Part shown: positions 63,083-64,000 of the stretch, in pieces | Layout: each line of letters begins with the position of its first letter | Numbering within the stretch: the first letter of the stretch is position 1 | Source of the DNA: Clostridiaceae bacterium | Lineage (GTDB): Bacteria > Bacillota > Clostridia > Lachnospirales > Lachnospiraceae | Assembly: GCA_910575795.1 (NCBI GenBank) | Contig: CAJTGE010000011.1 | Span: forward strand, 62,001 to 126,000 | Length of the DNA stretch: 64,000 nt | Direction of reading: 5' to 3' | Notes under the pieces: generated by a model | Database searches by the model: none | Seen by the model: the letters and a program-made list of their open reading frames with translations, nothing else | Told to the model about the DNA's origin: nothing | Position numbers and translations under genes: made by a program

Positions 63083-64000
63083 TCACCCCTCATGTTTTTC
63101 ATACGCCGCCAGCAGCCATTTTGCCCCGCCTTCTTTACCGCCCGCCGCGCTGTCCTCCTGTCCCTCAGGCAGACGCCCGTCCTGACGGCCCGGCGCTTCA
63201 AGCCGGTAAAAGCCATACCTCTGCCCCGCCTCCAGGCGTCCTCCCGCATCCGCTATGCGCACCTCCTTCGCCCCGTTGCGGTATGCCTGATGGATCACCC
63301 GTCTTGCCAGACCTGCCAGCTCGCTCTCCTCACAGCGCAGGATCGTTAAGTACGCCGGGCCCCCGCCCGGAACCTCCTCCTGATTCAGGATATAGCTCCA
63401 ATGCCGGTTCTCTCCCGCTATCTGCGGCGCCAGCTCTTTCTCGTACTCCAGTCCGACCAGCGTAAGCCCTCTGGCCGGAATCGTCGGCCCGGACGCCGCC
63501 CGGTCGCGCGCCTCCAGAATCTCCTCCACATGCTCCGGCTGGTAAACGCCCATCCCGACTTTCACAAGCGTTCCGGCAATGATCCGGACCATATTGTAGA
63601 GGAAACCGCTCCCGCTGATCCGAAGCGTGAGCATATCCCCGTCCTTTTGCAGATCCAGGCTGTAAATGGTGCGCACCGTCTCCTCCGCCTGAGACCGCGC
63701 CGTACAGAAGCTTTTGAAATCGTGCTCTCCCACAAGATAGGCCGCCGCCTGCCTCATCTTGTCCACATCGAGCTTAAAATAGCAGAAATGGCTGTACAGG
63801 CGCTGCAGCGGCATATCGATCTTCCGGTTCAGAATCCGGTATTCATACGTCTTCACACAGTTCGCCTTGCGCGGATGAAAGGTCAGGGGAACTTCCCTGG
63901 AGGACTGGATGCGGATATCGTCCGGCAGCCTCTGATTCAGGGCAAAACAAAACTTATCCCCCGGGATCCGGCTCTTTGTGTCAAACACCGCCACATTCCC
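63083..64000 (-). CDS. truA: tRNA pseudouridine synthase A, N-terminus outside window, extended C-terminus
   Basis: 305 residues are visible; the first about 55-60, with the catalytic Asp, lie beyond the right edge. NVAVFDTKSRIPGDKFCFALN, ADDIRI-like LPDDIRIQSSREVP, KTYEYRILN, GEHDFKSFCTARSQAEETVRTIY, SGSGFLYNMVRIIAGTLVKVG and ARGLTLVGLEYE are TruA. Normal TruA ends there, at about 245-265 residues in total. Here about 100 more residues follow (PAYLTILRCEESELAGLARR, then YRNGAKEVRIADAGGR and YGFYRLEA), an additional domain of unknown role. Its stop lies 9 nt before the symporter ATG. Confidence 0.88.
   Translation of the reverse strand, partial: GNVAVFDTKSRIPGDKFCFALNQRLPDDIRIQSSREVPLTFHPRKANCVKTYEYRILNRKIDMPLQRLYSHFCYFKLDVDKMRQAAAYLVGEHDFKSFCTARSQAEETVRTIYSLDLQKDGDMLTLRISGSGFLYNMVRIIAGTLVKVGMGVYQPEHVEEILEARDRAASGPTIPARGLTLVGLEYEKELAPQIAGENRHWSYILNQEEVPGGGPAYLTILRCEESELAGLARRVIHQAYRNGAKEVRIADAGGRLEAGQRYGFYRLEAPGRQDGRLPEGQEDSAAGGKEGGAKWLLAAYEKHEG

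Noticed and set aside
1-64000. tRNA or rRNA genes
   Set aside because: I saw no cloverleaf with a conserved T-arm and no ribosomal RNA sequence; a covariance-model scan could still find one.

Overview
The window looks like the chromosome of a gut Lachnospiraceae-type Firmicute (Clostridium cluster XIVa). The reasons are strong AGGAGG ribosome sites, a class B sortase, a hydroxyproline-dehydratase-type glycyl radical enzyme, and the clostridial molybdopterin gene order. Chromosomal genes are fairly GC-rich, while the first 18 kb is more AT-rich and organised like a phage. Genus and species cannot be fixed from the sequence alone.

Bases 1 to about 20,120 are one end of a prophage or related integrative element. 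From the integrase (18246-19625) leftward there are four XRE-type regulators around a divergent promoter, a run of very small overlapping genes (one sigma-like gene is frameshifted), a recombination module (annealase-like protein translationally coupled to a fused SbcD-SbcC nuclease), a replication module (replisome organizer, helicase loader, GIY-YIG nuclease, methyltransferase-like protein), a PcfK/PcfJ pair, a Gp37/Gp68 protein, a RecU-like resolvase, and the first codons of a probable sliding clamp cut by the left edge. No structural or lysis genes are in the window. The integrase lies beside the 3' end of guaA, a known integration site, so the right attachment site is probably there. Between integrase and guaA sits a probable type I toxin-antitoxin pair.

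From 20,123 onward the chromosome carries: guaA; uvrA (with an SOS box over its promoter); a cytoplasmic hybrid histidine kinase; a short UvrA paralogue with a TetR regulator and a terminator-rich leader; the moaC-moaA-MOSC-mogA cofactor cluster; a HypD-type glycyl radical enzyme with its activase; a MATE exporter; a 2HCT carrier and an EutH-like carrier; greA, glmM and rfbDBA (no rfbC); sortase B; a dCMP deaminase; and a 5-oxoprolinase operon (pxpA, an NRAMP-like transporter, pxpB, pxpC, a DUF1445 protein). That operon lies beside a response regulator, a sensor kinase and a sodium:solute symporter. truA is cut by the right edge.

The most unusual structural signal is a population of palindromic elements of 60-170 bp. 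Six are joined end to end between guaA and uvrA (21747-22598), each sharing a CTAG with its neighbour. Relatives recur at 32.6-32.9 kb, 44.0 kb and 54.7 kb, sometimes supplying the stop codon of the adjacent gene. Several families with unrelated arms share a small central GTAG...CTAC motif. Several decayed genes lie close to such elements.
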